Shown: in pieces, positions 10,733-25,100 of the stretch | Position numbering within the stretch: the stretch's first letter is position 1 | Layout of the letters: each line of letters opens with the position of its first letter | Assembly (NCBI GenBank): GCA_964057225.1 | Contig: OZ059896.1 | Location: 4,216,001 to 4,280,000 of the forward strand | DNA length: 64,000 nucleotides | Direction: 5' to 3' | Origin: Auanema rhodensis | Lineage: Eukaryota; Nematoda; Chromadorea; Rhabditida; Rhabditidae | Translations under genes and position numbers: made by a program | The notes under the pieces: generated by a model | Database searches by the model: none | What the model saw: only the letters and a program-made list of their open reading frames with translations | What the model was told of the DNA's origin: nothing

Positions 10733-12492
10733 ACCAATATCAATAAAAATTTGTTTTTAAACTAATATGGACATGGGGAATGTAATTTTGAAAACCGCAT
10801 CTCTTTATCTTTCACGTGAAGCGAGTTACATACCAAGTGCACATCACGTGTACATTTAATTAGCATAAATTAAAGTTCACGTAAATTTCAAACTCATGGT
10901 TACCATGCACCAATATCAATAAAAATTTGTTTTTAGACTAATATGGACATGGAGAATCTAATTTTGAAAACCGCATCTCTTTATCTTTCACGTGAAGCGA
11001 GTTACATACCAAGTGCACATCACGTGTACATTTAATTAGCATAAATTAAAGTTCACGTAAATTTCAAACTCATGGTTACCATGCACCAATATCAATAAAA
11101 ATTTGTTTTTAGACTAATATGGACATGGAGAATCTATTTTTAAAAACCGCATCTCTTTATCTTTCACGTGAAGCGAGTTACATACCAAGTGCACATCACG
11201 TGTACATTTAATTAGCATAAATTAAAGTTCACGTAAATTTCAAAGTCATGGTTACCATGAACCAATATCAATAAAAATTTGTTTTTAGACTAATATGGAC
11301 ATGGGGAATCTAATTTTGAAAACTGCATCTCTTTATCTTTCACGTGAAGCGAGTTACATACCAAGTGCACATCACGTGTACATTTAATTAGCATAAATTA
11401 AAGTTCATGTAAATTTCAAAGTCATGGTTACCATGCACCAATATCAATAAAAGTTTGTTTTTAGACTAATATGGACATGGGGAATCTAATTTTGAGAACC
11501 GCATCTCTTTATCTTTCACGTGAAGCGAGTTACATATAAAGTGCACATCACGTGTACATTTAATTAGCATAAATTAAAGTTCACGTAAGTTTCAAAGTCA
11601 TGGTTACCATGAACCAATATCAATAAAAATTTGTTTTTAGACTAATATGGACATGGGGAATCTAATTTTGAAAACCGCATCTCTTTATCTTTCACGTGAA
11701 GCGAGTTACATACCAAGTGCACATCACGTGTACATTTAATTAGCATAAATTAAAGTTCACGTAAATTTCAAAGTCATGGTTACCATGAACCAATATCAAT
11801 AAAAATTTGTTTTTAAACTAATATGGACATGGGGAATCTAATTTTTAAAACCGCATTTCTTTATCTTTCAAGTGAAGCGAGTTACATACCAAGTGCACAT
11901 CACGTGTACATTTAATTAGCATAAATTAAAGTTCACGTAAATTTCAAAGTCATGGTTACCATGCACCAATATCGATAAAAATTTGTTTTTAGACTAATAT
12001 GGACATGGGGAATCTAATTTTGAAAACCGCATCTCTTTATCTTTCACGTGAAGCGAGTTACATACCAAGTGCACATCACGTGTACATTTAATTAGCATAA
12101 ATTAAAGTTCATGTAAATTTCAAAGTCATGGTTACCATGCACCAATATCAATAAAAGTTTGTTTTTAGACTAATATGGACATGGGGAATCTAATTTTGAG
12201 AACCGCATCTCTTTATCTTTCACGTGAAGCGAGTTACATATAAAGTGCACATCACGTGTACATTTAATTAGCATAAATTAAAGTTCACGTAAGTTTCAAA
12301 GTCATGGTTACCATGAACCAATATCAATAAAAATTTGTTTTTAGACTAATATGGACATGGGGAATCTAATTTTGAAAACCGCATCTCTTTATCTTTCACG
12401 TGAAGCGAGTTACATACCAAGTGCACATCACGTGTACATTTAATTAGCATAAATTAAAGTTCACGTAAATTTCAAAGTCATGGTTACCATGA

Positions 12493-15400
12493 ACCAATAT
12501 CAATAAAAATTTGTTTTTAAACTAATATGGACATGGGGAATCTAATTTTTAAAACCGCATTTCTTTATCTTTCAAGTGAAGCGAGTTACATACCAAGTGC
12601 ACATCACGTGTACATTTAATTAGCATAAATTAAAGTTCACGTAAATTTCAAAGTCATGGTTACCATGAACCAATATCAATAAAAATTTGTTTTCAAACTA
12701 ATATGGACATGGGGATTCTAATTTTGAAAACCGCATCTCTTTATCTTTCACGTGAAGCGAGTTACATACCTAGTGCACATCACGTGTACATTTAATTAGC
12801 ATAAATTAAAGTTCACGTAAATTTCAAAGTCATGGTTACCATGAACCAATATCAATAAAAATTTGTTTTTAGACTAATTTGGACATGGGGAATCTAATTT
12901 TGAAAACCGCATCTCTTTATCTTTCAAGTGAAGCGAGTTACATACCAAGTGCACATCACGTGTACATTTAATTAGCATAAATTAAAGTTCACGTAAATTT
13001 CAAAGTCATGGTTACCATGAACCAATATCAATAAAAGTTTGTTTTTAGACTAATATGGACATGGGGAATCTAATTTTGAGAACCGCATCTCTTTATCTTT
13101 CACGTGAAGCGAGTTACATATAAAGTGCACATCACGTGTACATTTAATTAGCATAAATTAAAGTTCACGTAAGTTTCAAAGTCATGGTTACCATGAACCA
13201 ATATCAATAAAAATTTGTTTTTAGACTAATATGGACATGGGGAATCTAATTTTGAAAACCGCATCTCTTTATCTTTCACGTGAAGCGAGTTACATACCAA
13301 GTGCACATCACGTGTACATTTAATTAGCATAAATTAAAGTTCACGTAAATTTCAAAGTCATGGTTACCATGAACCAATATCAATAAAAATTTGTTTTCAA
13401 ACTAATATGGACATGGGGATTCTAATTTTGAAAACCGCATCTCTTTATCTTTCACGTGAAGCGAGTTACATACCTAGTGCACATCACGTGTACATTTAAT
13501 TAGCATAAATTAAAGTTCACGTAAATTTCAAAGTCATGGTTACCATGAACCAATATCAATAAAAATTTGTTTTTAGACTAATTTGGACATGGGGAATCTA
13601 ATTTTGAAAACCGCATCTCTTTATCTTTCAAGTGAAGCGAGTTACATACCAAGTGCACATCACGTGTACATTTAATTAGCATAAATTAAAGTTCACGTAA
13701 ATTTCAAAGTCATGGTTACCATGAACCAATATCAATAAAAATTTGTTTTTAAACTAATATGGACATGGGGAATGTAATTTTGAAAACCGCATCTCTTTAT
13801 CTTTCACGTGAAGCGAGTTACATACCAAGTGCACATCACGTGTACATTTAATTAGCATAAATTAAAGTTCACGTAAATTTCAAACTCATGGTTACCATGC
13901 ACCAATATCAATAAAAATTTGTTTTTAGACTAATATGGACATGGAGAATCTAATTTTGAAAACCGCATCTCTTTATCTTTCACGTGAAGCGAGTTACATA
14001 CCAAGTGCACATCACGTGTACATTTAATTAGCATAAATTAAAGTTCACGTAAATTTCAAACTCATGGTTACCATGCACCAATATCAATAAAAATTTGTTT
14101 TTAGACTAATATGGACATGGAGAATCTATTTTTAAAAACCGCATCTCTTTATCTTTCACGTGAAGCGAGTTACATACCAAGTGCACATCACGTGTACATT
14201 TAATTAGCATAAATTAAAGTTCACGTAAATTTCAAAGTCATGGTTACCATGAACCAATATCAATAAAAATTTGTTTTTAGACTAATATGGACATGGGGAA
14301 TCTAATTTTGAAAACTGCATCTCTTTATCTTTCACGTGAAGCGAGTTACATACCAAGTGCACATCACGTGTACATTTAATTAGCATAAATTAAAGTTCAT
14401 GTAAATTTCAAAGTCATGGTTACCATGCACCAATATCAATAAAAGTTTGTTTTTAGACTAATATGGACATGGGGAATCTAATTTTGAGAACCGCATCTCT
14501 TTATCTTTCACGTGAAGCGAGTTACATATAAAGTGCACATCACGTGTACATTTAATTAGCATAAATTAAAGTTCACGTAAGTTTCAAAGTCATGGTTACC
14601 ATGAACCAATATCAATAAAAATTTGTTTTTAGACTAATATGGACATGGGGAATCTAATTTTGAAAACCGCATCTCTTTATCTTTCACGTGAAGCGAGTTA
14701 CATACCAAGTGCACATCACGTGTACATTTAATTAGCATAAATTAAAGTTCACGTAAATTTCAAAGTCATGGTTACCATGAACCAATATCAATAAAAATTT
14801 GTTTTTAAACTAATATGGACATGGGGAATCTAATTTTTAAAACCGCATTTCTTTATCTTTCAAGTGAAGCGAGTTACATACCAAGTGCACATCACGTGTA
14901 CATTTAATTAGCATAAATTAAAGTTCACGTAAATTTCAAAGTCATGGTTACCATGAACCAATATCAATAAAAATTTGTTTTCAAACTAATATGGACATGG
15001 GGATTCTAATTTTGAAAACCGCATCTCTTTATCTTTCACGTGAAGCGAGTTACATACCTAGTGCACATCACGTGTACATTTAATTAGCATAAATTAAAGT
15101 TCACGTAAATTTCAAAGTCATGGTTACCATGAACCAATATCAATAAAAATTTGTTTTTACACTAATTTGGACATGGGGAATCTAATTTTGAAAACCGCAT
15201 CTCTTCATCTTTCAAGTGAAGCGAGTTACATACCAAGTGCACATCACGTGTACATTTAATTAGCATAAATTAAAGTTCACGTAAATTTCAAAGTCATGGT
15301 TACCATGCACCAATATCAATAAAAATTTGTTTTTAGACTAATATGGACATGGAGAATCTAATTTTGAGAACCGCATCTCTTTATCTTTCACGTGAAGCGA

Positions 15401-16716
15401 GTTACATACCAAGTGCACATCACGTGTACATTTAATTAGCATAAATTAAAGTTCACGTAAATTTCAAACTCATGGTTACCATGCACCAATATCAATAAAA
15501 ATTTGTTTTTAGACTAATATGGACATGGAGAATCTATTTTTAAAAACCGCATCTCTTTATCTTTCACGTGAAGCGAGTTACATACCAAGTGCACATCACG
15601 TGTACATTTAATTAGCATAAATTAAAGTTCACGTAAATTTCAAAGTCATGGTTACCATGAACCAATATCAATAAAAATTTGTTTTTAGACTAATATGGAC
15701 ATGGGGAATCTAATTTTGAAAACTGCATCTCTTTATCTTTCACGTGAAGCGAGTTACATACCAAGTGCACATCACGTGTACATTTAATTAGCATAAATTA
15801 AAGTTCATGTAAATTTCAAAGTCATGGTTACCATGCACCAATATCAATAAAAGTTTGTTTTTAGACTAATATGGACATGGGGAATCTAATTTTGAGAACC
15901 GCATCTCTTTATCTTTCACGTGAAGCGAGTTACATATAAAGTGCACATCACGTGTACATTTAATTAGCATAAATTAAAGTTCACGTAAGTTTCAAAGTCA
16001 TGGTTACCATGAACCAATATCAATAAAAATTTGTTTTTAGACTAATATGGACATGGGGAATCTAATTTTGAAAACCGCATCTCTTTATCTTTCACGTGAA
16101 GCGAGTTACATACCAAGTGCACATCACGTGTACATTTAATTAGCATAAATTAAAGTTCACGTAAATTTCAAAGTCATGGTTACCATGAACCAATATCAAT
16201 AAAAATTTGTTTTTAAACTAATATGGACATGGGGAATCTAATTTTTAAAACCGCATTTCTTTATCTTTCAAGTGAAGCGAGTTACATACCAAGTGCACAT
16301 CACGTGTACATTTAATTAGCATAAATTAAAGTTCACGTAAATTTCAAAGTCATGGTTACCATGAACCAATATCAATAAAAATTTGTTTTCAAACTAATAT
16401 GGACATGGGGATTCTAATTTTGAAAACCGCATCTCTTTATCTTTCACGTGAAGCGAGTTACATACCTAGTGCACATCACGTGTACATTTAATTAGCATAA
16501 ATTAAAGTTCACGTAAATTTCAAAGTCATGGTTACCATGAACCAATATCAATAAAAATTTGTTTTTACACTAATTTGGACATGGGGAATGTAATTTTGAA
16601 AACCGCATCTCTTTATCTTTCACGTGAAGCGAGTTACATACCAAGTGCACATCACGTGTACATTTAATTAGCATAAATTAAAGTTCACGTAAATTTCAAA
16701 CTCATGGTTACCATGC
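12493..16716 (+). repeat. Higher-order block copy 1 (24 monomers, 4,224 bp)
   Basis: Monomer order is T-R-S-Q-P-R-S-V-L-K-U-Q-P-T-R-W-L'-K-U-Q-P-T-R-W'. The identical order occurs at 22173-26396, exactly 9,680 bp (55 monomers) downstream. The last 19 monomers (13373-16716, 3,344 bp) also occur at 18653-21996, 5,280 bp downstream. Inside the block the eight-monomer unit K-U-Q-P-T-R-W-L' (1,408 bp) is itself partly repeated. Confidence 0.85.
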
Positions 16717-18652
16717 ACCAATATCAATAAAAATTTGTTTTTAGACTAATATGGACATGGAGAATCTATTTTTAAAAACCGCATCTCTTTATCTTTCACG
16801 TGAAGCGAGTTACATACCAAGTGCACATCACGTGTACATTTAATTAGCATAAATTAAAGTTCACGTAAATTTCAAAGTCATGGTTACCATGAACCAATAT
16901 CAATAAAAATTTGTTTTTAGACTAATATGGACATGGGGAATCTAATTTTGAAAACTGCATCTCTTTATCTTTCACGTGAAGCGAGTTACATACCAAGTGC
17001 ACATCACGTGTACATTTAATTAGCATAAATTAAAGTTCATGTAAATTTCAAAGTCATGGTTACCATGCACCAATATCAATAAAAGTTTGTTTTTAGACTA
17101 ATATGGACATGGGGAATCTAATTTTGAGAACCGCATCTCTTTATCTTTCACGTGAAGCGAGTTACATATAAAGTGCACATCACGTGTACATTTAATTAGC
17201 ATAAATTAAAGTTCACGTAAGTTTCAAAGTCATGGTTACCATGAACCAATATCAATAAAAATTTGTTTTTAGACTAATATGGACATGGGGAATCTAATTT
17301 TGAAAACCGCATCTCTTTATCTTTCACGTGAAGCGAGTTACATACCAAGTGCACATCACGTGTACATTTAATTAGCATAAATTAAAGTTCACGTAAATTT
17401 CAAAGTCATGGTTACCATGAACCAATATCAATAAAAATTTGTTTTTAAACTAATATGGACATGGGGAATCTAATTTTTAAAACCGCATTTCTTTATCTTT
17501 CAAGTGAAGCGAGTTACATACCAAGTGCACATCACGTGTACATTTAATTAGCATAAATTAAAGTTCACGTAAATTTCAAAGTCATGGTTACCATGAACCA
17601 ATATCAATAAAAATTTGTTTTCAAACTAATATGGACATGGGGATTCTAATTTTGAAAACCGCATCTCTTTATCTTTCACGTGAAGCGAGTTACATACCTA
17701 GTGCACATCACGTGTACATTTAATTAGCATAAATTAAAGTTCACGTAAATTTCAAAGTCATGGTTACCATGAACCAATATCAATAAAAATTTGTTTTTAC
17801 ACTAATTTGGACATGGGGAATGTAATTTTGAAAACCGCATCTCTTTATCTTTCACGTGAAGCGAGTTACATACCAAGTGCACATCACGTGTACATTTAAT
17901 TAGCATAAATTAAAGTTCACGTAAATTTCAAAGTCATGGTTACCATGAACCAATATCAATAAAAATTTGTTTTTAAACTAATATGGACATGGGGAATCTA
18001 ATTTTGAAAACCGCATCTCTTTATCTTTCACGTGAAGCGAGTTACATACCTAGTGCACATCACGTGTACATTTAATTAGCATAAATTAAAGTTCACGTAA
18101 ATTTCAAAGTCATGGTTACCATGAACCAATATCAATAAAAATTTGTTTTTACACTAATTTGGACATGGGGAATGTAATTTTGAAAACCGCATCTCTTTAT
18201 CTTTCACGTGAAGCGAGTTACATACCAAGTGCACATCACGTGTACATTTAATTAGCATAAATTAAAGTTCACGTAAATTTCAAAGTCATGGTTACCATGA
18301 ACCAATATCAATAAAAATTTGTTTTTAGACTAATATGGACATGGGGAATCTAATTTTGAAAACTGCATCTCTTTATCTTTCACGTGAAGCGAGTTACATA
18401 CCAAGTGCACATCACGTGTACATTTAATTAGCATAAATTAAAGTTCATGTAAATTTCAAAGTCATGGTTACCATGCACCAATATCAATAAAAGTTTGTTT
18501 TTAGACTAATATGGACATGGGGAATCTAATTTTGAGAACCGCATCTCTTTATCTTTCACGTGAAGCGAGTTACATATAAAGTGCACATCACGTGTACATT
18601 TAATTAGCATAAATTAAAGTTCACGTAAATTTCAAATTCATGGTTACCATGA
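16717..18652 (+). repeat. Linker between block copies 1 and 2 (11 monomers)
   Basis: Order is K-U-Q-P-T-R-W'-X-W'-U-Q, where X is a TTTTTAAAC/CCTAGTGC monomer like the even members of domain 2. The first seven monomers repeat the tail of copy 1 with L' missing, giving a seven-monomer (1,232-bp) spacing between U monomers. The last Q monomer (18477) ends in GTAAATTTCAAATTC instead of GTAAGTTTCAAAGTC and leads directly into R, so P and T are missing. It appears to be a recombinant. Confidence 0.75.
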
Positions 18653-21600
18653 ACCAATATCAATAAAAATTTGTTTTCAAACTAATATGGACATGGGGAT
18701 TCTAATTTTGAAAACCGCATCTCTTTATCTTTCACGTGAAGCGAGTTACATACCTAGTGCACATCACGTGTACATTTAATTAGCATAAATTAAAGTTCAC
18801 GTAAATTTCAAAGTCATGGTTACCATGAACCAATATCAATAAAAATTTGTTTTTAGACTAATTTGGACATGGGGAATCTAATTTTGAAAACCGCATCTCT
18901 TTATCTTTCAAGTGAAGCGAGTTACATACCAAGTGCACATCACGTGTACATTTAATTAGCATAAATTAAAGTTCACGTAAATTTCAAAGTCATGGTTACC
19001 ATGAACCAATATCAATAAAAATTTGTTTTTAAACTAATATGGACATGGGGAATGTAATTTTGAAAACCGCATCTCTTTATCTTTCACGTGAAGCGAGTTA
19101 CATACCAAGTGCACATCACGTGTACATTTAATTAGCATAAATTAAAGTTCACGTAAATTTCAAACTCATGGTTACCATGCACCAATATCAATAAAAATTT
19201 GTTTTTAGACTAATATGGACATGGAGAATCTAATTTTGAAAACCGCATCTCTTTATCTTTCACGTGAAGCGAGTTACATACCAAGTGCACATCACGTGTA
19301 CATTTAATTAGCATAAATTAAAGTTCACGTAAATTTCAAACTCATGGTTACCATGCACCAATATCAATAAAAATTTGTTTTTAGACTAATATGGACATGG
19401 AGAATCTATTTTTAAAAACCGCATCTCTTTATCTTTCACGTGAAGCGAGTTACATACCAAGTGCACATCACGTGTACATTTAATTAGCATAAATTTAAGT
19501 TCACGTAAATTTCAAAGTCATGGTTACCATGAACCAATATCAATAAAAATTTGTTTTTAGACTAATATGGACATGGGGAATCTAATTTTGAAAACTGCAT
19601 CTCTTTATCTTTCACGTGAAGCGAGTTACATACCAAGTGCACATCACGTGTACATTTAATTAGCATAAATTAAAGTTCATGTAAATTTCAAAGTCATGGT
19701 TACCATGCACCAATATCAATAAAAGTTTGTTTTTAGACTAATATGGACATGGGGAATCTAATTTTGAGAACCGCATCTCTTTATCTTTCACGTGAAGCGA
19801 GTTACATATAAAGTGCACATCACGTGTACATTTAATTAGCATAAATTAAAGTTCACGTAAGTTTCAAAGTCATGGTTACCATGAACCAATATCAATAAAA
19901 ATTTGTTTTTAGACTAATATGGACATGGGGAATCTAATTTTGAAAACCGCATCTCTTTATCTTTCACGTGAAGCGAGTTACATACCAAGTGCACATCACG
20001 TGTACATTTAATTAGCATAAATTAAAGTTCACGTAAATTTCAAAGTCATGGTTACCATGAACCAATATCAATAAAAATTTGTTTTTAAACTAATATGGAC
20101 ATGGGGAATCTAATTTTTAAAACCGCATTTCTTTATCTTTCAAGTGAAGCGAGTTACATACCAAGTGCACATCACGTGTACATTTAATTAGCATAAATTA
20201 AAGTTCACGTAAATTTCAAAGTCATGGTTACCATGAACCAATATCAATAAAAATTTGTTTTCAAACTAATATGGACATGGGGATTCTAATTTTGAAAACC
20301 GCATCTCTTTATCTTTCACGTGAAGCGAGTTACATACCTAGTGCACATCACGTGTACATTTAATTAGCATAAATTAAAGTTCACGTAAATTTCAAAGTCA
20401 TGGTTACCATGAACCAATATCAATAAAAATTTGTTTTTACACTAATTTGGACATGGGGAATCTAATTTTGAAAACCGCATCTCTTCATCTTTCAAGTGAA
20501 GCGAGTTACATACCAAGTGCACATCACGTGTACATTTAATTAGCATAAATTAAAGTTCACGTAAATTTCAAAGTCATGGTTACCATGCACCAATATCAAT
20601 AAAAATTTGTTTTTAGACTAATATGGACATGGAGAATCTAATTTTGAGAACCGCATCTCTTTATCTTTCACGTGAAGCGAGTTACATACCAAGTGCACAT
20701 CACGTGTACATTTAATTAGCATAAATTAAAGTTCACGTAAATTTCAAACTCATGGTTACCATGCACCAATATCAATAAAAATTTGTTTTTAGACTAATAT
20801 GGACATGGAGAATCTATTTTTAAAAACCGCATCTCTTTATCTTTCACGTGAAGCGAGTTACATACCAAGTGCACATCACGTGTACATTTAATTAGCATAA
20901 ATTAAAGTTCACGTAAATTTCAAAGTCATGGTTACCATGAACCAATATCAATAAAAATTTGTTTTTAGACTAATATGGACATGGGGAATCTAATTTTGAA
21001 AACTGCATCTCTTTATCTTTCACGTGAAGCGAGTTACATACCAAGTGCACATCACGTGTACATTTAATTAGCATAAATTAAAGTTCATGTAAATTTCAAA
21101 GTCATGGTTACCATGCACCAATATCAATAAAAGTTTGTTTTTAGACTAATATGGACATGGGGAATCTAATTTTGAGAACCGCATCTCTTTATCTTTCACG
21201 TGAAGCGAGTTACATATAAAGTGCACATCACGTGTACATTTAATTAGCATAAATTAAAGTTCACGTAAGTTTCAAAGTCATGGTTACCATGAACCAATAT
21301 CAATAAAAATTTGTTTTTAGACTAATATGGACATGGGGAATCTAATTTTGAAAACCGCATCTCTTTATCTTTCACGTGAAGCGAGTTACATACCAAGTGC
21401 ACATCACGTGTACATTTAATTAGCATAAATTAAAGTTCACGTAAATTTCAAAGTCATGGTTACCATGAACCAATATCAATAAAAATTTGTTTTTAAACTA
21501 ATATGGACATGGGGAATCTAATTTTTAAAACCGCATTTCTTTATCTTTCAAGTGAAGCGAGTTACATACCAAGTGCACATCACGTGTACATTTAATTAGC

Positions 21601-21996
21601 ATAAATTAAAGTTCACGTAAATTTCAAAGTCATGGTTACCATGAACCAATATCAATAAAAATTTGTTTTCAAACTAATATGGACATGGGGATTCTAATTT
21701 TGAAAACCGCATCTCTTTATCTTTCACGTGAAGCGAGTTACATACCTAGTGCACATCACGTGTACATTTAATTAGCATAAATTAAAGTTCACGTAAATTT
21801 CAAAGTCATGGTTACCATGAACCAATATCAATAAAAATTTGTTTTTACACTAATTTGGACATGGGGAATGTAATTTTGAAAACCGCATCTCTTTATCTTT
21901 CACGTGAAGCGAGTTACATACCAAGTGCACATCACGTGTACATTTAATTAGCATAAATTAAAGTTCACGTAAATTTCAAAGTCATGGTTACCATGA
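18653..21996 (+). repeat. Higher-order block copy 2 (19 monomers, 3,344 bp)
   Basis: Order is R-S-V-L-K-U-Q-P-T-R-W-L'-K-U-Q-P-T-R-W', the same as 13373-16716 and 23053-26396. The only private difference I noticed is at 19496 (AAATTTAAG where the others read AAATTAAAG). Such near identity over 3.3 kb points to very recent duplication. Confidence 0.83.
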
Positions 21997-22172
21997 ACCA
22001 ATATCAATAAAAATTTGTTTTTAAACTAATATGGACATGGGGAATCTAATTTTTAAAACCGCATTTCTTTATCTTTCAAGTGAAGCGAGTTACATACCAA
22101 GTGCACATCACGTGTACATTTAATTAGCATAAATTAAAGTTCACGTAAATTTCAAAGTCATGGTTACCATGA

Positions 22173-25100
22173 ACCAATATCAATAAAAATTTGTTTTTAA
22201 ACTAATATGGACATGGGGAATCTAATTTTTAAAACCGCATTTCTTTATCTTTCAAGTGAAGCGAGTTACATACCAAGTGCACATCACGTGTACATTTAAT
22301 TAGCATAAATTAAAGTTCACGTAAATTTCAAAGTCATGGTTACCATGAACCAATATCAATAAAAATTTGTTTTCAAACTAATATGGACATGGGGATTCTA
22401 ATTTTGAAAACCGCATCTCTTTATCTTTCACGTGAAGCGAGTTACATACCTAGTGCACATCACGTGTACATTTAATTAGCATAAATTAAAGTTCACGTAA
22501 ATTTCAAAGTCATGGTTACCATGAACCAATATCAATAAAAATTTGTTTTTAGACTAATTTGGACATGGGGAATCTAATTTTGAAAACCGCATCTCTTTAT
22601 CTTTCAAGTGAAGCGAGTTACATACCAAGTGCACATCACGTGTACATTTAATTAGCATAAATTAAAGTTCACGTAAATTTCAAAGTCATGGTTACCATGA
22701 ACCAATATCAATAAAAGTTTGTTTTTAGACTAATATGGACATGGGGAATCTAATTTTGAGAACCGCATCTCTTTATCTTTCACGTGAAGCGAGTTACATA
22801 TAAAGTGCACATCACGTGTACATTTAATTAGCATAAATTAAAGTTCACGTAAGTTTCAAAGTCATGGTTACCATGAACCAATATCAATAAAAATTTGTTT
22901 TTAGACTAATATGGACATGGGGAATCTAATTTTGAAAACCGCATCTCTTTATCTTTCACGTGAAGCGAGTTACATACCAAGTGCACATCACGTGTACATT
23001 TAATTAGCATAAATTAAAGTTCACGTAAATTTCAAAGTCATGGTTACCATGAACCAATATCAATAAAAATTTGTTTTCAAACTAATATGGACATGGGGAT
23101 TCTAATTTTGAAAACCGCATCTCTTTATCTTTCACGTGAAGCGAGTTACATACCTAGTGCACATCACGTGTACATTTAATTAGCATAAATTAAAGTTCAC
23201 GTAAATTTCAAAGTCATGGTTACCATGAACCAATATCAATAAAAATTTGTTTTTAGACTAATTTGGACATGGGGAATCTAATTTTGAAAACCGCATCTCT
23301 TTATCTTTCAAGTGAAGCGAGTTACATACCAAGTGCACATCACGTGTACATTTAATTAACATAAATTAAAGTTCACGTAAATTTCAAAGTCATGGTTACC
23401 ATGAACCAATATCAATAAAAATTTGTTTTTAAACTAATATGGACATGGGGAATGTAATTTTGAAAACCGCATCTCTTTATCTTTCACGTGAAGCGAGTTA
23501 CATACCAAGTGCACATCACGTGTACATTTAATTAGCATAAATTAAAGTTCACGTAAATTTCAAACTCATGGTTACCATGCACCAATATCAATAAAAATTT
23601 GTTTTTAGACTAATATGGACATGGAGAATCTAATTTTGAAAACCGCATCTCTTTATCTTTCACGTGAAGCGAGTTACATACCAAGTGCACATCACGTGTA
23701 CATTTAATTAGCATAAATTAAAGTTCACGTAAATTTCAAACTCATGGTTACCATGCACCAATATCAATAAAAATTTGTTTTTAGACTAATATGGACATGG
23801 AGAATCTATTTTTAAAAACCGCATCTCTTTATCTTTCACGTGAAGCGAGTTACATACCAAGTGCACATCACGTGTACATTTAATTAGCATAAATTAAAGT
23901 TCACGTAAATTTCAAAGTCATGGTTACCATGAACCAATATCAATAAAAATTTGTTTTTAGACTAATATGGACATGGGGAATCTAATTTTGAAAACTGCAT
24001 CTCTTTATCTTTCACGTGAAGCGAGTTACATACCAAGTGCACATCACGTGTACATTTAATTAGCATAAATTAAAGTTCATGTAAATTTCAAAGTCATGGT
24101 TACCATGCACCAATATCAATAAAAGTTTGTTTTTAGACTAATATGGACATGGGGAATCTAATTTTGAGAACCGCATCTCTTTATCTTTCACGTGAAGCGA
24201 GTTACATATAAAGTGCACATCACGTGTACATTTAATTAGCATAAATTAAAGTTCACGTAAGTTTCAAAGTCATGGTTACCATGAACCAATATCAATAAAA
24301 ATTTGTTTTTAGACTAATATGGACATGGGGAATCTAATTTTGAAAACCGCATCTCTTTATCTTTCACGTGAAGCGAGTTACATACCAAGTGCACATCACG
24401 TGTACATTTAATTAGCATAAATTAAAGTTCACGTAAATTTCAAAGTCATGGTTACCATGAACCAATATCAATAAAAATTTGTTTTTAAACTAATATGGAC
24501 ATGGGGAATCTAATTTTTAAAACCGCATTTCTTTATCTTTCAAGTGAAGCGAGTTACATACCAAGTGCACATCACGTGTACATTTAATTAGCATAAATTA
24601 AAGTTCACGTAAATTTCAAAGTCATGGTTACCATGAACCAATATCAATAAAAATTTGTTTTCAAACTAATATGGACATGGGGATTCTAATTTTGAAAACC
24701 GCATCTCTTTATCTTTCACGTGAAGCGAGTTACATACCTAGTGCACATCACGTGTACATTTAATTAGCATAAATTAAAGTTCACGTAAATTTCAAAGTCA
24801 TGGTTACCATGAACCAATATCAATAAAAATTTGTTTTTACACTAATTTGGACATGGGGAATCTAATTTTGAAAACCGCATCTCTTCATCTTTCAAGTGAA
24901 GCGAGTTACATACCAAGTGCACATCACGTGTACATTTAATTAGCATAAATTAAAGTTCACGTAAATTTCAAAGTCATGGTTACCATGCACCAATATCAAT
25001 AAAAATTTGTTTTTAGACTAATATGGACATGGAGAATCTAATTTTGAGAACCGCATCTCTTTATCTTTCACGTGAAGCGAGTTACATACCAAGTGCACAT

